19,115 nt of DNA, from positions 66,383 to 85,497 of the forward strand of contig SSNU01000103.1 in assembly GCA_012064415.1 (NCBI GenBank). Direction: 5' to 3'. Of this stretch, positions 16,390 through 19,115 are shown one piece after another. Under the pieces are notes generated by a model. That model had not been told where the DNA came from, did not search any database, and saw only the letters and a list, made by a program, of their open reading frames with translations. A program made the translations under genes and the position numbers. This stretch comes from Gyrodactylus bullatarudis (Eukaryota > Platyhelminthes > Monogenea > Gyrodactylidea > Gyrodactylidae). Numbering within the stretch: the first letter of the stretch is position 1; every line of letters begins with the position of its first letter.

Positions 16390-17016
16390 ACATTGAAATC
16401 TTATACGATGTAACAGATATAGATAAATATTTTGAATTCACTGATTTAAATACTATTAAAGCCGTAATAAATGTAATTGATAACCTCTTAACTGCCTATA
16501 ACTTTCTACAACATTATACGTACATCTACTCGCTAGCTACAACAACTAAAGAGAAAAAGAATTTCGATCAACTAGTCTATAGAACCAACGTTACAGTTAA
16601 AAAATAAACTCAAGAAATGCCTATCACTTACAAAATTATCTGAACTAATAATGGAAACACAAAAACAAACCAAAATATTATATAAGCAAGAATACGATAG
16701 AGTTGAGAAAAAAATCCTAGAGCAAATTAAAAGAAAGCCTAAACAAGGATATTTTTATCTAAATAAATATTTCAAGTTTTCAAACAAAAAAAGTAATGAT
16801 GCATCAATAAAAAAGAAAGATAACATTACACCTGAATTTTTACAACAAACTTTCATGTCTGTGTTTAACCAACTATATCCCCTTAATCTTGAACTTCTAA
16901 TTCATAATGAATCTTGCCTTCACTATCATAATACAACATTTATGAGTTTTGCTGAATTTAATAAATTACTGAAAAAATCAAGAAAGAAAAACACTAAAGA
17001 TTTTTTACAAAATTAG
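16390..17016 (+). pseudogene. LINE linker between endonuclease and RT, decayed
   Basis: Broken frames with the character of the EN-RT linker: IEILYDVTDIDKYFEFTDLN, then TTTKEKKNFDQLVYRTN. An open frame at 16651-17016 follows, rich in Lys with YKQEYDRVEKKILEQIKR and YFYLNKYFKFSNKK. The usual linker features are present (a charged helix, then F(F/Y)-Y-x-x-K-Y, then F...FNQLYP). It ends before any RT motif, so the copy is truncated or rearranged here. It follows the endonuclease piece in the expected order and probably belongs to the same insertion. Confidence 0.6.
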
Positions 17017-17066
17017 CATGAATATACCTATAAGTAGTCATGCAAATCTTATTCATATTATTAATA

Positions 17067-17288
17067 AACTTTTTCTCTAAAAATACTATTATTTCTCTTT
17101 TTCTACAAAATATAAGATCCTTATTTTCTGTCTATTTTCTTCTAAAAGCCTTTATATCAAACACTCAATGTGATTTATACTGTTTTACTGAGACATGGCT
17201 GCACGACACTCGCTCCGATAATAGTCTCTACTTTGATGGTTATGTTTTTCTTGATTTTACAGAACATTATAAGGAAATCTATAGGTCT
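17067..17288 (+). pseudogene. LINE endonuclease N-terminal fragment
   Basis: The frame contains LQNIRSLFSVYFLLKAFI, then CDLYCFTETWLHDTRSDNSL and FDGYVFLDF. NIRSL (metal-binding Asn) and TETWL (catalytic Glu), followed by GY, are the first motifs of the LINE AP-endonuclease. It lies downstream of the C-terminal half of such a domain (15998-16363), so order is scrambled or a second copy is involved. It runs into the RT C-terminus at 17337 with most of EN and RT missing. Confidence 0.8.
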
Positions 17289-17336
17289 TTTGTCAGCTGA
17301 TGTATACAAACACACAAATGTATCAAAAAGGATTTT

Positions 17337-17715
17337 ATGAAGGTATTCTTATACAAAATGGTAGCCCGAACTGTTGTCGAGTTCTCCTCTGGATGTTGGA
17401 ACCCAGAAAAAACTGAATGGTCCAAGAAATTTCAGAGAGTCGCCAGAACTTTTCGAAACAAACTATCTGCCCAGCAAAGAAAACAACTTGGTCAACCCCC
17501 AGAGTCTATCAAAATTCGAAGGATAAAAAAAGTCTCATAGTTATTAAAAAATCCCTGAGGCCCAAGAGAATCTCTGGACTTAGAGAACGCTACATGTAAA
17601 AAATCTAGCTAGATTTAATCGATGTAAAAAACACTTTGATAAACTACCTAACTCTTTGAAGAGAAAAAACTTGGAAGAGTTCTCTCAAGAAATTAAAACC
17701 AGATTTATAAACTAA
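17337..17715 (+). pseudogene. LINE reverse transcriptase, extreme C-terminus
   Basis: The frame reads KVFLYKMVARTVVEFSSGCW followed by NPEKTEWSKKFQRVARTF, resembling the LYKTYVRPILEYAS.VWNP....IE.VQRR.TR block that follows the RT thumb in CR1/Jockey elements. QPPESIKIRR then matches the ..LGL.SLE.RR block. A last piece in another frame, RFNRCKKHFDKLPNSLKRKN to IKTRFIN and TAA at 17713-17715, matches the terminal (F.WN.LP..L) segment. Two frame breaks. A short TTATTATTATTA run follows, as in some LINE tails. Confidence 0.75.
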
Positions 17716-18856
17716 AAAAAGAAAAGAAGTTATTATTATTAAATTTATATACAATACCAGATTCTTCTTAAAGTATATTCTAAAGACGAAGATATATATA
17801 TATACTAGTATCAAAATATTTAGTAAATCAACATCAAATTTTATGTCTTGTGAAGATATTTATTGTTTTGCTAATCATTTTTCATATTCATTCCTTTCTA
17901 TTCTTCTCAACTGACTCTTCATTAATATCAAAGTCTTCACTGATCATTAGAATTAAAAAGATAAAATTTACCAGTCACAAACTAATTTGTTGAAAGTAGC
18001 TTGAAATATCAAGTATCTAGAGCCATTGCAAAGGTAGAAAAATAAATGATAATAAACTGCTCTCCTCATGATATTTTTCAGCACATAATTAATTACAAAA
18101 AAAATCAAATACACAGAATAAAAGGCTGTATATTGCTGTGGGAATCCTTACCATCAGCTTGTGAAAATATTTCTAAAATTAAAACAAACTGATTTATTAT
18201 TATTATCAACAAATTAAAAAAAGGGACATGTAAATTAAATGTGATGCATAATGAACGATTAACTGATATAAAGTGATTGTTTTAGGAAGAGAAACAATAT
18301 AAATGAAGAGAAACTAATGAACAGATTGTTACAAAATACTAATTATATTCATAAGGTATAACGCCTGACCGTAAATTGCAAATGCTTTAATAGTTATCAA
18401 ATATGTACCAACTCTTTATCAACGAAAGAAAGTAAAAGAAGAAAAAAAAACAAAAAAAAACATATTAACAAGATGTATTTATTTTATTATTCTTATATAA
18501 AAACATAGAGTTATAAATATTAAATTATTATACATATTTTGTGAGAAGATTAATTTCTATCAACTTTTTATATGAAAATGAAAATTGTAAAGCAGAACAT
18601 ATGTGTTGTTCAATAATTTTTTTCATTTCATTTCAATATGACTTTTGAAACTATAGCTAAGATTCTAATCGGAAATGAAAATACCCTTTTTAGATTAATA
18701 ATTCAATGGTGGATCATAGTTCTTTCTTATTAATCCCAAAAAATTAATTAATTATCGAAAAATCCTGAATACCACTGAAAATACCAAAAGAAACACATTC
18801 GAGAAGGTGAACAAAAAGAAGGGCCAATCAGATCTATTTTCATCATTTCTTGTATA
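17716..18856. other. AT-rich stretch, no recognised gene
   Basis: It starts with the likely LINE 3' tail (TTATTATTATTA at ~17731). The rest has homopolymer runs (18440-18462) and stops in all frames. Nothing else seen. Confidence 0.4.
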
Positions 18857-18866
18857 TGTTGTGCCT

Positions 18867-19026
18867 AAAGTGTAACGAATGACGAAAGTGTAATTAATTA
18901 CACTTTCAACGTTGAAAGTGTAACGAAAATATTTTTACTCTCTGCCCCTTTTCGGAATATGCCTGTTAGCATATACGGTCTATGCTTATGCAATATACAA
19001 GTGACTTGCCTAAAGTGTAACGAAAA
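18867..19026. repeat. Array of GAAAGTGTAACGAA motifs in both orientations
   Basis: Copies at 18867-18879 (+), 18884-18893 (+), 18898-18907 (-), 18914-18929 (+) and 19012-19026 (+). Two overlapping perfect palindromes result: 24 bp at 18884-18907 and 26 bp at 18898-18923. Arrangement in a transposon end suggests multimeric transposase binding. Confidence 0.85.
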
Positions 19027-19057
19027 CATTTAACCCCTCTGTCCCTTTTCGATGGGG

Positions 19058-19090
19058 CTTGTAATCGTACATAACCTTATGGATTACAAG
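19058..19090. repeat. 9-bp inverted repeat
   Basis: CTTGTAATC (19058-19066) and GATTACAAG (19082-19090) are perfect inverted copies inside the Ginger-like terminus. Confidence 0.75.
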
Positions 19091-19115
19091 GGTCAGACCC
19101 TGATTTTAGAGGTCA

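Larger units (their letters stand above)
18857..19115 (+). mobile_element. Terminus of a second Ginger-like element, cut by the window edge
   Basis: It begins TGTTGTGCCTAAAGTGTAAC, comparable to the TGTTGCGTCCTATTTGTGTC start of the element at 5946. At 18940-18955 it has CTCTGCCCCTTTTCGG, 15 of 16 bases identical to 6048-6063 in the Ginger-like arm and at a similar distance from the end (83 versus 102 bp). A diverged second version, CTCTGTCCCTTTTCG, lies at 19037-19051, each preceded by GTGTAACGAAAA. This supports a related but distinct family with a long, internally repetitive terminus. The other end and target duplication lie outside the window. Confidence 0.6.

Overview
The window looks like a piece of an AT-rich animal nuclear genome made almost entirely of transposable-element debris. 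Nothing in it is bacterial: there are no operons or ribosome binding sites, and there are in-frame stops, very short candidate introns, CCAAT/TATA-type promoter modules and four classes of eukaryotic transposon. The mix (Penelope-like elements with a GIY-YIG endonuclease, a Ginger-type DNA transposon with a cysteine-rich C-terminal exon, piggyBac, and a CR1/Jockey-type LINE) fits an invertebrate, possibly a marine or parasitic arthropod such as a copepod. The species is an inference and cannot be settled from the sequence. LAYOUT. 1-3000 (minus): a near-complete Penelope-like element (PLE family 1) encoding reverse transcriptase plus GIY-YIG. Its last ~20 codons were displaced by a 798-bp insert lying between two exact 65-bp copies of the PLE 3' coding end; the true C-terminus lies at 6-129. 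3325-3560 and 10926-12072 (plus): two copies of a second PLE family, the latter split by a 32-bp-period repeat insert. 4928-5690 (plus): an internally deleted PLE family 1 relic. 5690-8470: the most structured part. It holds a 1-kb Ginger-like element with 368-bp inverted arms and a GATA target duplication. It also holds three copies of a promoter/leader module, two of which continue into a small NIFE-x-IRQLMS reading frame, and a ~354-bp segment present twice in opposite orientation and circularly permuted. 8470-10925: mostly featureless AT-rich DNA. 13512-15463: a decayed piggyBac transposase with a palindromic motif repeated upstream. 15998-17715: LINE fragments with domains out of order. 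18857-19115: a second Ginger-like terminus running off the right edge. FUNCTION. No cellular gene is recognised with confidence. The longest intact frame is the PLE polyprotein (706 codons), and even that has a chimeric tail. The elements do not form a pathway; the window is best read as nested and rearranged insertions. The points most worth following are the circularly permuted inverted repeat (consistent with capture of a DNA circle), the matched Ginger termini, a PCNA-binding-like motif at the authentic PLE C-terminus, and the unexplained multi-CCAAT promoter module. A single N at 6763, flanked by a 43-bp duplication, is an assembly join, so large inverted structures near it need long-read confirmation.
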